From NCBI RefSeq assembly GCF_017115105.1, contig NZ_JABXKH010000098.1:1-44127 (forward strand): a stretch of DNA of 44,127 bases, given 5' to 3'. Source of the stretch: Nostoc sp. NMS2 (lineage in GTDB: Bacteria > Cyanobacteriota > Cyanobacteriia > Cyanobacteriales > Nostocaceae). This document shows, piece by piece, positions 1-8,984 of the stretch. Position 1 is the first letter of the stretch. The number at the start of each line of letters is the position of its first letter. Both the position numbers and the translations under genes were made by a program. The notes under the pieces were generated by a model, which saw only the letters and a list, made by a program, of their open reading frames with translations, had not been told where the DNA came from and did not search any database.

Positions 1-75
1 CACCCGTCCCATATTCAGGGCGGGCAGGATGCCCACCCCACAAGATGGAATAATTTATTTCTTGGAAGTCCCTAA
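1..75. repeat. Right end of a small palindromic (MITE-like) element
   Basis: The window opens inside an element whose right end reads CCCCACAAGAT, then an A/T-rich stretch, then TTGGAAGTCCCTAA at about 62-75. The same end occurs at 36980-36993, and the reverse-complement end occurs at 3961. The 36867-36991 copy is complete, so this is most likely the truncated right half of the same family. It carries no coding capacity. Confidence 0.6.
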
Positions 76-133
76 GCTCTCGGTAAAATGGGTGTGTCGG
101 TAACGAAAAAAAGACGCATCCATAACCAACCTT

Positions 134-655
134 ATGCTCACAACAGCTAACTTTCTTCAGTACACCCAATGGTCAGGTATAGCTACTTTGGCATTCGCTG
201 CCTTAGCAGTTTTGGCTTTTATTCTCAAATGGGGCATCCGCTTTCGGCTGGTGGGTACGACTGGCTTTATGCTGGTGCTGACAGGTGGTTTATTTGCACT
301 GTCCATAGTCCCCTTGAGTCGGGCTGTGATTCCAGGAGCAGCCAAGTATACTCTAGTTTATGACAATGGCTCAACCCAAGCGGTTATTACTACATCACCC
401 AAAATTACACCCACACAATTAGAAGCAACTTTACGTCAAGCTGCTAGTAATCTATTTTCTTATGGTCGTTCCGGTACACGGGAAGACGACAAGTTGACAG
501 TTCGCGCCCGCATCATTATCCACCCGCAAACAGGGGTTTCTGTACCAGTTTACTTGGGTGAGGCCAAGCGATCGCTCGTTTCTCATCAAAATTCCCCAGT
601 CACAGTGGAAATTTACACAGACAAATTCGCCCAATTGCCAAAACCTAACGCTTAA
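134..655 (+). CDS. ycf51: Ycf51-like membrane protein (DUF2518 family)
   Basis: A 173-residue protein with two closely spaced hydrophobic segments (about residues 12-31 and 39-62), followed by a soluble domain of about 110 residues containing YTLVYDNGS and the stretch LTVRARIIIHPQTGVSVPVY. This layout matches the Ycf51/DUF2518 proteins conserved in cyanobacteria and some algal plastids. Their molecular role is unknown. It probably sits in the cytoplasmic or thylakoid membrane with the C-terminal domain outside the bilayer. The ATG start is the first possible and lies directly before the first membrane segment. It has no obvious operon partner: upstream is a repeat element and downstream an 850-base repeat-rich gap. 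The family call rests on recalled similarity. Confidence 0.8.
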   Translation: MLTTANFLQYTQWSGIATLAFAALAVLAFILKWGIRFRLVGTTGFMLVLTGGLFALSIVPLSRAVIPGAAKYTLVYDNGSTQAVITTSPKITPTQLEATLRQAASNLFSYGRSGTREDDKLTVRARIIIHPQTGVSVPVYLGEAKRSLVSHQNSPVTVEIYTDKFAQLPKPNA

Positions 656-1508
656 GAAGTAGGGGGCAGGGGGCAGGGGGCAGGGAGCAGGGAGCTGGGG
701 GGGAATTATTGAATAAGTCTCTCCCTTGTCTCCTCACTCTTCCTTGTCTCTTCTTCATGCCCAATGCCCAATTCCCAATTCCCAATGCCCCATGCTTTTT
801 ATCAGAATGACATAATTTATTTTGTATTTACCGATACATTAATAGTTATTATTAGATTAATATATTCACACTTTCGTAATTCTACTGTGGAAAAAGATCA
901 ATCAGCGTGTCGGTAATGAATACTGTCAGTTGTTATTCTAATTGCCACTATTGACATTTTTACAATTTTTTGCAGTTAAAGGGAACGGCGTGGGAGTGGA
1001 CATCTATCTGTACACCCTTACGCACCTATCTATAGCTGAAATGACCATCGACGAAGAGGCAGGGAGCAGGGAGCAGGGGAGAAATACTGGGGAAAACTTT
1101 TTCCTCTGCCCCCTGTCGTCCCTCTGACTCTTCGTTGAATCCCCCAATAAAAGCTGAGTGGTTTTCGCGCAGGTGGGCTTGAATCCTAATTCTTTTCTAT
1201 CCCCCTTGCTCCCTGCCCCCTTGCCTCTTTTGCGACAGACGATTCAGTTCTCAATCACTTTTCTTGAGAATCTGAGAGTGGTAATGTTAATTAATTATAT
1301 GGTTATTCAAAACTTTGATAGTTCGGGATTTCAGGCTAATGGACATCACAGATTCAAGCAACGTCGCTAAATTGCTTAACCAGTTGGCAATTAAATCGGT
1401 TAAAACCTAGTTGAGTCAGATGCAAGTTTGTAGCCATCTGGCAACAAGTATCTTTGGTTGCAAGTCTATTAGATTAAGAAATATCAAGGTTTTGGCAAAC
1501 TAGATTAT
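656..1508. other. Long intergenic region with purine/pyrimidine repeats
   Basis: No credible gene is present; short open frames at 942-1127 and 1158-1370 read through repeats. Positions 661-700 are runs of GGGGGCA-type heptamers, followed by GAATTATTGAA and CTCTCCCTTGTCT, a combination seen again near 39706-39735. A second purine tract and its pyrimidine counterpart lie near 1058-1125 and 1198-1230. A 7-bp stem (TTCTCAA 1248-1254, TTGAGAA 1264-1270) lies upstream of the next gene. The part at 800-900 is A/T-rich and featureless. Confidence 0.6.
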
Positions 1509-2699
1509 ATGTCTAATCAAATTTCTACTCAACCTTCTTTGTCTACTCAAACTTCTAGTTCATTATTTACGCTCACAGTTGCCCCGGCAAAAGTCATCCG
1601 TGGTTCTGGGGTGTTGCACGCAGCCGCAGCAGAGATTGCCTGTTTGGGAAGTCGTCCCTTAATTGTGGCAGGTGAATCTACTCTCACCATCAGCCGAAAG
1701 AATTTGCAACCAGTTCTAGAAACGCAACAGTTACATCCTGTTCAAGCTTCATACAGTCCAGATTGCTGCGAAGCTAGCCTGAAATCTTTACAGAAGAAGG
1801 CAAAAGAACATAAAGCTGATGTAATTATCGGTGTTGGTGGCGGCAAAGCCTTGGATACAGCGAAATTACTCGCGCAGCAGTTAAAGTTACCAGTGGTGAC
1901 AATTCCGACATCAGGGGCTACGTGTGCCGCTTGGAGTGCCTTGTCGAATGTTTATTCGGAAGATGGGGCGTTTCTCTACGATGTGGGATTGTCTCGTTGT
2001 CCCGATTTACTGATACTCGATTATGACTTGATTAAAACTGCTCCACAACGGACGTTAGTAGCTGGAATTGGTGATGCGATCGCTAAATGGTATGAAGCCT
2101 CTGTTAGCAGTGGGCATTTGCAAGACACTTTAATTATTGCGGCGGTGCAACAAGCACGAGTTTTGCGAGATATCCTCTTACAAAAGTCAGCCGCCGCCTT
2201 GAAGGAACCAGGTGGTGAAGTTTGGCGAGAAGTCGTAGACGCAAGTGTTTTACTCGCTGGGGTAGTTGGAGGACTTGGAGGGGCGCAGTGTCGCACAGTT
2301 GCTGCCCATGCCGTGCATAATGGTTTAACTCATATTTCAGGACATGGCAGTATTCATGGCGAAAAAGTTGCTTTTGGGATTTTGGTACAACTGCGTTTAG
2401 AAGAAATGCTACAAGGCAATCAACTAGCAGCATCAGCACGACAACAGTTGTTAAAGTTCTACACAGAAATTGGACTACCCCAAAAATTAAGTGATTTGGG
2501 ATTGGGCAATATTACATTAGGCGAGTTACAAACAGCCGCCGAAGTTGCTCTAATTCCTAATTCTGACATCCATCGACTACCATTTAAAGTCGCGCCAGAA
2601 CAGTTGATGGCAGCAATGGTTTCCACCACTGCACCTATAGATAGCAAAGACATGAATCGAGTTTCGCCCAAGGGAATTAGTGACGAGGTTGAAAAATGA
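1509..2699 (+). CDS. Iron-containing alcohol dehydrogenase family oxidoreductase (GldA-like)
   Basis: A 396-residue NAD(P)-dependent dehydrogenase of the metal-dependent group III ADH/glycerol dehydrogenase superfamily. The nucleotide-binding loop GVGGGK is at residues 108-113. Candidate metal ligands are Asp189 in GDAIAKWYE, His270 in HAVHNGLTH and a histidine in GHGSIHGEK near residue 285. Lys193 sits where iron ADHs often have an extra His ligand, so the site looks like the three-ligand glycerol-dehydrogenase type. The first 20 residues are Ser/Thr/Gln-rich and probably disordered. The ATG of the next gene overlaps this stop codon (ATGA), so the two should be translationally coupled. The substrate is unknown; glycerol, a sugar phosphate or an amino-acid-derived aldehyde are all possible. 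Confidence 0.8.
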   Translation: MSNQISTQPSLSTQTSSSLFTLTVAPAKVIRGSGVLHAAAAEIACLGSRPLIVAGESTLTISRKNLQPVLETQQLHPVQASYSPDCCEASLKSLQKKAKEHKADVIIGVGGGKALDTAKLLAQQLKLPVVTIPTSGATCAAWSALSNVYSEDGAFLYDVGLSRCPDLLILDYDLIKTAPQRTLVAGIGDAIAKWYEASVSSGHLQDTLIIAAVQQARVLRDILLQKSAAALKEPGGEVWREVVDASVLLAGVVGGLGGAQCRTVAAHAVHNGLTHISGHGSIHGEKVAFGILVQLRLEEMLQGNQLAASARQQLLKFYTEIGLPQKLSDLGLGNITLGELQTAAEVALIPNSDIHRLPFKVAPEQLMAAMVSTTAPIDSKDMNRVSPKGISDEVEK

Positions 2700-3907
2700 G
2701 TTTAAATTGGATTGTCCCAGCAGAACGCATACAAAAACTGCCACCTTATGTATTTGCCCGTTTAGATGAACTAAAAGCGAAAGCACGGGAACAAGGGTTA
2801 GATTTAATTGATTTGGGTATGGGAAACCCCGACGGCGCGACACCAGCACCAGTTGTAGAAGCAGCGATCGCAGCCTTGAAAGATCCCGCCAATCACGGTT
2901 ATCCGCCCTTTGAAGGGACTGCTAGTTTTCGTCGGGCGATTACTAATTGGTATCATCGCCGTTATGGTGTGGTTCTCGATCCCGATAGCGAAGCTCTGCC
3001 ATTGCTGGGTTCTAAAGAAGGATTAACCCATCTTGCGATCGCCTACGTTAACCCTGGTGATTTAGTTCTGGTTCCTTCCCCAGCTTATCCTGCCCATTTT
3101 CGCGGCCCCGCGATCGCAGGCGGCAAAATCCACAGTTTGATTCTTAAACCAGAGAATGACTGGTTAATCGATTTAGCTGCCATTCCTGACGAGGTTGCAA
3201 GACAAGCTAAGATTCTCTATTTCAACTATCCCAGCAATCCCACTGCTGCCACCGCACCCCGCGAATTTTTTGAAGAAATCGTCGCCTTCGCCCGCAAATA
3301 TGAAATTCTGCTGGTGCATGATTTATGTTATGCCGAGTTAGCTTTTGATGGTTATCAACCCACTAGCTTGCTAGAAATTCCCGGCGCGAAAGATATTGGT
3401 GTAGAATTTCACACCTTATCTAAAACCTACAATATGGCTGGTTGGCGTGTTGGGTTTGTGGTGGGGAATCGCCATGTAATTCAAGGTTTGCGGACACTGA
3501 AAACTAACTTGGATTACGGTATTTTTTCCGCCTTGCAAAAAGCAGCCGAAACCGCCTTGCAATTGCCAGATGTGTATTTGCACGAGGTACAACAACGCTA
3601 CCGTACCCGCCGCGATTTCCTCATTGACGGGTTAGGAGAGTTGGGTTGGGATATCCCCAAAACTAAGGCGACAATGTATCTTTGGGTGAAGTGTCCCGTT
3701 GGTATGGGTTCTACTGATTTTGCCTTGAACGTGTTGCAGCAAACTGGTGTTGTTCTTACCCCAGGTAATGCCTTTGGGGTTGCAGGTGAAGGGTATGTAC
3801 GGATAAGTTTGATTGCAGATTGCGATCGCTTGGGTGAAGCTTTACACCGCTTTAAGCAAGCTGGTATCCGCTATCAACCTGAAGCTGTAATATCTGCTTC
3901 ACAATGA
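2696..3907 (+). CDS. Class I/II PLP aminotransferase (AlaC / LL-DAP aminotransferase-like)
   Basis: A 403-residue fold-type I aminotransferase. The start of the substrate-binding region reads LIDLGMGNPD, followed by the Asn/Tyr motif YFNYPSNPTAA and VHDLCYAELAFDG. The PLP Schiff-base lysine is Lys243 in SKTYNMAGWRVGF, and the C-terminal substrate arginine lies in GYVRISLI. Full-length for the family. Close relatives are annotated as aspartate aminotransferase, glutamate-pyruvate aminotransferase (AlaC/YfdZ) or LL-diaminopimelate aminotransferase, and sequence reading cannot choose between them. It overlaps the upstream dehydrogenase by four bases, suggesting one operon that transaminates an amino acid and reduces or oxidises a related carbonyl compound; that link is inference. 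Confidence 0.85.
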   Translation: MSLNWIVPAERIQKLPPYVFARLDELKAKAREQGLDLIDLGMGNPDGATPAPVVEAAIAALKDPANHGYPPFEGTASFRRAITNWYHRRYGVVLDPDSEALPLLGSKEGLTHLAIAYVNPGDLVLVPSPAYPAHFRGPAIAGGKIHSLILKPENDWLIDLAAIPDEVARQAKILYFNYPSNPTAATAPREFFEEIVAFARKYEILLVHDLCYAELAFDGYQPTSLLEIPGAKDIGVEFHTLSKTYNMAGWRVGFVVGNRHVIQGLRTLKTNLDYGIFSALQKAAETALQLPDVYLHEVQQRYRTRRDFLIDGLGELGWDIPKTKATMYLWVKCPVGMGSTDFALNVLQQTGVVLTPGNAFGVAGEGYVRISLIADCDRLGEALHRFKQAGIRYQPEAVISASQ

Positions 3908-4277
3908 AAATGTTCAGTTAAGAATTTTTGGTATTGATTTCGGCACGTAGAGACACGACATTAGGGACTTCCAGAAATTAAATTATTCAATTTTGGGAGC
4001 GAAGATGCTCGTTAGATTCTTCCTCCCCTGCTTCCCCTGCTTATCCAAACCGTATTGAGCTTCTCTACGAGACGCTAACGTGTATCTACAGAGGACTTCG
4101 GACTTAACTGAACGATATTGAGGTATATTTGCTGCGCTGACAAAGCTTTGATCCAACAACGAAGTCAGTATAAATCAAGTTGAGAATTATCCGGGTTGAC
4201 GGACGAGACTAGTGTAATTACTAAATACAGAGTGTAAGAGAAATTACAACACTAGTTGATTTAGTATAAATAATTTT
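3908..4277. other. Intergenic region with half repeat elements
   Basis: No gene is seen. At 3961 there is TTAGGGACTTCCAG and an A/T-rich arm, the left end of the palindromic family found at 1-75 and 36867-36991, without a matching right end. AACCGTATTGAG near 4048 matches the terminal repeat of the element at 33680-33812. The interval after 4140 is A/T-rich and presumably carries the promoter of the next gene. Confidence 0.5.
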
Positions 4278-4829
4278 ATGTTATCTAATTTAGATTTAGT
4301 TCGAGAGTTTGTAGACAACTCTATCCAGAAAAAAGATATTTTATTGGCAAATCGTTCTTTAACAGCACAAACAGTTTATAACACTAACCATCTATCAACA
4401 AAGGCTGAAGGCGTAATTGCCATTGCTCAACTAAATACTACCCCAACTGAATTTTTGATTTTGTCTAACTCATCCCATTGGGAATTATTGAATCAGGCTT
4501 TACCAGAATGCAATTATCTCCTTAAAGGAAACATGGATAGTCGTGGTTTCTATCACTATCAATACTGCCAAATCCCTAAAGACTATAGGTTGCAATGTAC
4601 TAAATCTGTCCTTTTATGGCGAGCTTGGTGGAAATATCGCAAGAATACTTTACAACTAGGAATTCCATCGGATCTTTTAATCCAGACAAGAGATTCATGG
4701 TATCCAATCATAGATTTAACTATTAGTAAGGGACTTTTGTATGTCAAAACTTTAGGAAGTGAGATAGAAATTCATGCAGATGACCTAGTGATTTGGTTAA
4801 GCAAAACTGAAGTAAATGCTCAAAATTAG
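4278..4829 (+). CDS. Hypothetical protein, unknown family
   Basis: A 183-residue soluble protein I do not recognise. It has no signal peptide or membrane segment. The N-terminal 20 residues look helical; the remainder alternates short hydrophobic strands with polar stretches. The central part is aromatic-rich (FYHYQYCQI, then LLWRAWWKYRKN at about residues 112-123), and the end (LVIWLSKTEV) suggests a small beta-rich domain. The ATG start fits the onset of coding-like sequence. Base composition is A/T-rich, like the surrounding intergenic DNA, and repeats lie on both sides, so it may be an accessory gene. It is isolated, with no operon partner. Confidence 0.6.
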   Translation: MLSNLDLVREFVDNSIQKKDILLANRSLTAQTVYNTNHLSTKAEGVIAIAQLNTTPTEFLILSNSSHWELLNQALPECNYLLKGNMDSRGFYHYQYCQIPKDYRLQCTKSVLLWRAWWKYRKNTLQLGIPSDLLIQTRDSWYPIIDLTISKGLLYVKTLGSEIEIHADDLVIWLSKTEVNAQN

Positions 4830-4832
4830 TCA

Positions 4833-5070
4833 TTAGCGCTCTTTTATTACTCCGAAAAAATAAAATATTCGTAGGTTGGGGAGCCACTGCGTTGTCCGGG
4901 TTTCCCGGCTTGAAGCAAGTGGCGTTTGAACTTTAGTGAAACCCCAACAAAATCAGAGATTGTTGGTGTTGGGTTTCGTTCCTCAACCCAACCTACGCCT
5001 AAGTTCATCAAAGTCCTTAAAAATAAGGGTGGATGATTTTTATCCCACGAGAGTCATAAAAGAGCGTTAG
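4833..5070. repeat. Nested palindromic element with imperfect 20-bp terminal repeats
   Basis: The outer arms are TTAGCGCTCTTTTATTACTC (4833-4852) and GAGTCATAAAAGAGCGTTAG (5051-5070); 17 of 20 positions are complementary. Inside lies a second palindromic unit (4871-4996) bounded by GTAGGTTGG and CCAACCTAC. The element fills most of the gap between the orphan gene and the sensor kinase. No coding capacity is visible, and the rest of the gap to 5226 shows nothing recognisable. Confidence 0.6.
4871..4996. repeat. GTAGGTTGG-bounded palindromic repeat, copy A
   Basis: It begins GTAGGTTGGGGAGCCACTGC and ends CCCAACCTAC. The inner motif AGCCACTGCGTTG...CAAGTGGCG is the same core, in opposite orientation, as that in copies at 10675-10755 and 26489-26608. 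Likely a non-autonomous mobile or REP-like palindrome. Confidence 0.65.
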
Positions 5071-5226
5071 TCAAAAACCTTACCCCTCTCTACCCCTCAT
5101 AAGTCAGTTCCCGATCGCTTTACTAGAAGTGAAGCACGAGTACTTATTTTTCAAAGGTGCCATTCGTCTCTGAGTTAATTATGTCTTTTTGGAGCTTCTA
5201 AGGGTTGTAAGTTAGTTTTCAGATCG

Positions 5227-8200
5227 CTACAACATAAATTCAGAAATCAGGTTTGCGATCGCGCGAACTAATTTAGCTGGCTCCACAGGTTTGGTGATAT
5301 GCTGCCCAAATCCGGCAGCGATTGCCTGTTGGTAATCAGCCTCACCAGCATAAGCGGTAAGAGCGATCGCTGGAATTGTCCCTCCTTGTTCTGGTGACAT
5401 CGCTCTGATTTGACGCATCAGCATATAGCCGTCTATTTCCGGCATCCCAATGTCGCTTAACAGCAGATTTGGCTGGAACTGAGGCATAGTTTGTAATGCT
5501 TCCACAGCCGATGCTGTCTGAGTTACTATCGCGCCAGATTGCTCCAAAATGAAAGCAATTAACTCTCTGGTATCACGCTCATCATCCACAAGCAGAACTT
5601 TCACCCCATTTAGATTGGGTAAATCATCAGGTTGTCTACGCACCTGGTGGCTATTTGGATGAATCTTGATTATCGGTAGCATGACTGTAAAAATTGCTCC
5701 CTGTTCTTCGCCTAAACTTTCTGCCTTAACAGTGCCTCCATGTAGCTCGACGATGTGACGAACAATAGCTAATCCTAATCCCAATCCGCCGAATTTTCTG
5801 GTAGTTGCACCATCAGCTTGTCGGAAGTAGTCAAATACATAAGGTAAAAAATCTGGGCTAATTCCCTGACCTGTATCACTGACTCGAAGTTGAACCTGAG
5901 AACCAACAGATTGTAAACTAATTTCTACCTCTCCACCTTGGGGCGTAAACTTAATCGCATTGGAAAGTAAATTCCAGATAACTTGCTGCAAGCGACCGGA
6001 ATCACCGGTTACTAGGAATTTGGAATCGCACCTTTGGGGTGCTGGAAGCGTAACTTGGATTTGGGATTTGAGATCGTCAGATTGGTTGTTAAAATCGATA
6101 GATTCTAAATTTTCATAAGAATTTTCTAATCCAAAATCGTTCGACTGAGCGTAGCCGTTCGCGTAGCGTTCCGCAGGAAAGTCTAAAATCGTAAATCGCA
6201 AATTGATAGATTTTGCTTGGGCGGCGAGATGTACAGTTTCTATTGCAGATGCGATCGCAGTTTCTAGATTTACAGGAGCAATATTCAGACTCAGTTTACC
6301 TTGCAAAATGCGAGAGACATCCAGTAAATCTTCAATTAATTGCGTTTGAAGCTTGGCATTGCGCTCAATGGTTTCGAGAGCGCGAGTGGTGGTTGCTTCA
6401 TCATACTTTTTCGTTTGCAGTAACTTTGACCATCCCAAAATCGGGTTTAGCGGCGTGCGAAGTTCGTGGGAAAGAACCGCCAAAAATTCATCTTTAATCC
6501 GATTAGCTTGGATCAATTCTTCTTTGCGTCGCTGTAACGAAGTCATTAACTCGGCGCGTTCTAGAGCAACCGCTATCTGATCGGAGGTTGCTTGCAGTAG
6601 GGCAATATCCCCAGAGGTAAAGTGGGTACGGGTGCGACTGGCAAAGGAGAGGACACCAAGCAGTTTTCCCTGAGCAATTAAGGGTTGACCTGCATAAGCT
6701 GTGATCTTCAAAGCCTGGAGGATGTGGGCATTTGGATGAGTAGAGTTTAGTACATCATTGACGACAATTTGACGGCGTTCTTGTGCTATTAGTCCGCACA
6801 TTCCTTGATTAAATTCCAGGTATTCAATTGCTTGAAATACTTCATCATTAATGCCGTTCCAAGCTACTAACCGAAATTTCTGCTGATTTTCGTGCGTCTC
6901 AATTAGATAGTGGAAGTAAAAATGCAAATCCATCTGCGCCGAGAGTTTGCTAAACAAACTGTTCATTAAATCCAAGGGACGCTCTGTTGAGAGCAAATCA
7001 CTGGTGGTTTCAGAGAGCAGTTTGAGTCTTTCACTACGCTTTTGCAAAGCAAGTTCTGCAAGCTGGCGTTCACGAAGGATGCGTTCGCGTTCGGTGATGT
7101 CAACTGCAACCCCTCCTACTAGGCGTTGCCCAGACGCACTGGCAATGGGAAATTGATATACCAAAAATTCCCCTAGAGTGCCATCTGTGCGTGGGGCAGA
7201 CTCGATGGTTTCAACAACCTGATTCATCTGGGCAACCATTCTAATGTTATCAAGGAAGGGTTGAGCGATTTGGGCTGGATATAGGTCAAAAATGTTTTTA
7301 TTAATCGCTTTTTTTGTTGCTACATCGAATATGCTCAGATAAGTTGGACTGAGGTAAAGTACACGCCCGTCTGCATTCGTAATCCATGCTGCGGCGGGAA
7401 TATTGTCCATAAAAGCTTGAAATTGCTCTTGACTCTGATTCAGCGCTTTTTTAGCTTGCTTGAGGTCACTAATATCAAGAATAAATGCAACTGATTTCTG
7501 CCCAGATTCTCCTAAAAGGGAGTAGCCAACTACAACTGGAACAATAGAACCATCTTTGCGAATACATTCCTTTTCATAAGGTGTACAGGTTCCCTTTACT
7601 GTTGCTTCAGTAATAGCCAATTCATCTAAATATTGATACTCAGGAGGCGTAATATCACTCCAGCGTAGTCTGCCTACCTGGATATCTGCTTGGGTATAGC
7701 CCACAATTCGCAAGAACTCGTCGTTGGCTTCAGTAATACTACCATTCACATCACCAAAGATAATGCCAACTATATTCGCTTTAACAAAACTCCTGAGTCG
7801 TTCTTCACTTTCTTGGACTGCTTTCTCTGCTTGCTTGCGTTCGCTGATATCTGTAGTGCTGCCAACTACGCGGACTGGTTTTCCATCAGCATCCCGTTGC
7901 ACCACTATACCCTGATCCAATATATAGACGTACTGGTTATCTTGGTTGCGAATGCGATACTCAGCAGTATAGCGATCGCTATTTGCCAAAGCAACTACCG
8001 CTTCCTCTTGTATACGCTGCAAATCCTCTGGATGGACAAGTCCACGCCACCAATTACCTGTTGGTTCAGCAATATCGAGGGAATAGCCCAAAATCCGGGT
8101 TAACCCATCGGTTCTTTCAACGGTATCCTGTTCTAGATTCCAGTCATAAATGAGACAGTTGACCGCCGATGCTGCTAACTGAAAACGCTCGTTAGCTAAC

Positions 8201-8982
8201 CTCAGACGTTCTTCCTTCTCCCGCAAGATTTGTTCGGCTTGTTTGCGTTCGCTCAAATCAACAACAAAGCCAATCACAGTTTCTTCGCTGTCTTCCACGA
8301 GGACAGAACCGAGCAAAACGGGGACTCTTGTGCCATCTTTGCAGATATACTCCTTCTCAAAGGGTTTACATACTCCGGTCGTTCTCAGTTCTTCCACTGA
8401 ACACTCACTCAATAGAAGATGCTCCGGTGGGGTAATCTCACGCCACTTTATTTGGTTAGCAGACAAATCTTCTCGCGTATAGCCGACTATTTTTAGAAAA
8501 GCATCATTGGCTTCGATGATGGAGCCGTTCTTCAGATGGGTAACAATAACTCCAATGATGTTGGATTCTGCCAGGCGACTAAACCGCATTTCGCTATTTT
8601 GCAACAACTTCAGGCTTGTCTCTGCCTTGCGTCTAGCAGTTCGCAACTCTGAAGAGAGGGCGGTAATTAAGAAGGATACTAGTGAGAATGTGGTTAATTG
8701 TACTAAGACGTTCAGGCTGAGAAAATCGAACGAATAGACTGGCTCGATTAAAAAATAGAGCGCAGTTGTAACAGAAAAAGCGATCGCTAATACTCCAGGT
8801 CCCATGCCGCCATACCAGGCGCTGACTGCCACAGCAGCATAAAATAATGTAAATACGCTCGGATCGAAGACTGGCAGCAACAGTCCCGTCAGCAGCAGCG
8901 CCGCTATGACTGCCAGAATCATCACACCATAAGTTAGTAACCAAGACATGATCAAAATCTTTTCGGGTACTTTCACTATCAT
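5227..8982 (-). CDS. Hybrid sensor histidine kinase (DUF4118-like, 4 PAS, GAF, HisKA, HATPase, REC)
   Basis: A 1251-residue membrane-anchored hybrid kinase. The N-terminus has about four membrane helices resembling the KdpD DUF4118 region (residues 12-115). Four PAS domains follow (about 130-250, 262-385, 390-510 and 520-640), each ending in a PAC-type SERKQAE linker, then a GAF domain (about 665-810). The dimerisation helix carries the phospho-His in SHELRTPL (His839). The ATPase has N-box NLLSNAIKF, DTGQGIS and GLGLGLAI motifs. The receiver has its phospho-Asp in LLLSDIGMP (Asp1177) and Lys in ITKPV. A repeat-derived insertion lies between HisKA and the N-box (DNA 6145-6180). The XRE gene upstream ends two bases before this start, so the genes form one operon. 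The ligand is unknown; PAS/GAF content suggests redox, light or small-molecule input. Confidence 0.9.
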   Translation of the reverse strand: MIVKVPEKILIMSWLLTYGVMILAVIAALLLTGLLLPVFDPSVFTLFYAAVAVSAWYGGMGPGVLAIAFSVTTALYFLIEPVYSFDFLSLNVLVQLTTFSLVSFLITALSSELRTARRKAETSLKLLQNSEMRFSRLAESNIIGVIVTHLKNGSIIEANDAFLKIVGYTREDLSANQIKWREITPPEHLLLSECSVEELRTTGVCKPFEKEYICKDGTRVPVLLGSVLVEDSEETVIGFVVDLSERKQAEQILREKEERLRLANERFQLAASAVNCLIYDWNLEQDTVERTDGLTRILGYSLDIAEPTGNWWRGLVHPEDLQRIQEEAVVALANSDRYTAEYRIRNQDNQYVYILDQGIVVQRDADGKPVRVVGSTTDISERKQAEKAVQESEERLRSFVKANIVGIIFGDVNGSITEANDEFLRIVGYTQADIQVGRLRWSDITPPEYQYLDELAITEATVKGTCTPYEKECIRKDGSIVPVVVGYSLLGESGQKSVAFILDISDLKQAKKALNQSQEQFQAFMDNIPAAAWITNADGRVLYLSPTYLSIFDVATKKAINKNIFDLYPAQIAQPFLDNIRMVAQMNQVVETIESAPRTDGTLGEFLVYQFPIASASGQRLVGGVAVDITERERILRERQLAELALQKRSERLKLLSETTSDLLSTERPLDLMNSLFSKLSAQMDLHFYFHYLIETHENQQKFRLVAWNGINDEVFQAIEYLEFNQGMCGLIAQERRQIVVNDVLNSTHPNAHILQALKITAYAGQPLIAQGKLLGVLSFASRTRTHFTSGDIALLQATSDQIAVALERAELMTSLQRRKEELIQANRIKDEFLAVLSHELRTPLNPILGWSKLLQTKKYDEATTTRALETIERNAKLQTQLIEDLLDVSRILQGKLSLNIAPVNLETAIASAIETVHLAAQAKSINLRFTILDFPAERYANGYAQSNDFGLENSYENLESIDFNNQSDDLKSQIQVTLPAPQRCDSKFLVTGDSGRLQQVIWNLLSNAIKFTPQGGEVEISLQSVGSQVQLRVSDTGQGISPDFLPYVFDYFRQADGATTRKFGGLGLGLAIVRHIVELHGGTVKAESLGEEQGAIFTVMLPIIKIHPNSHQVRRQPDDLPNLNGVKVLLVDDERDTRELIAFILEQSGAIVTQTASAVEALQTMPQFQPNLLLSDIGMPEIDGYMLMRQIRAMSPEQGGTIPAIALTAYAGEADYQQAIAAGFGQHITKPVEPAKLVRAIANLISEFML
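6145..6180 (-). repeat. Interspersed palindromic repeat inserted in frame within the kinase gene
   Basis: The + strand here reads GAGCGTAGCCGTTCGCG followed by TAGCGTTCCGCAGG, a G/C-rich palindromic repeat type that is usually intergenic in Nostoc genomes. On the minus strand it encodes PAERYANGYAQ, placed between the HisKA helices and the ATPase N-box where related kinases have a shorter linker. The frame is kept. Confidence 0.6.
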
Positions 8983-8984
8983 CT

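Noticed and set aside
92..922. Repeated TGTCGGTAA-like motif (near 95, 829 inverted, 909)
   Set aside because: Only three short copies with unequal spacing; no protein or element linked to them, so chance is likely.
942..1370. Short frames at 942-1127 and 1158-1370
   Set aside because: They run through purine and pyrimidine repeats, have no recognisable domain or ribosome-binding site, and composition is not gene-like.
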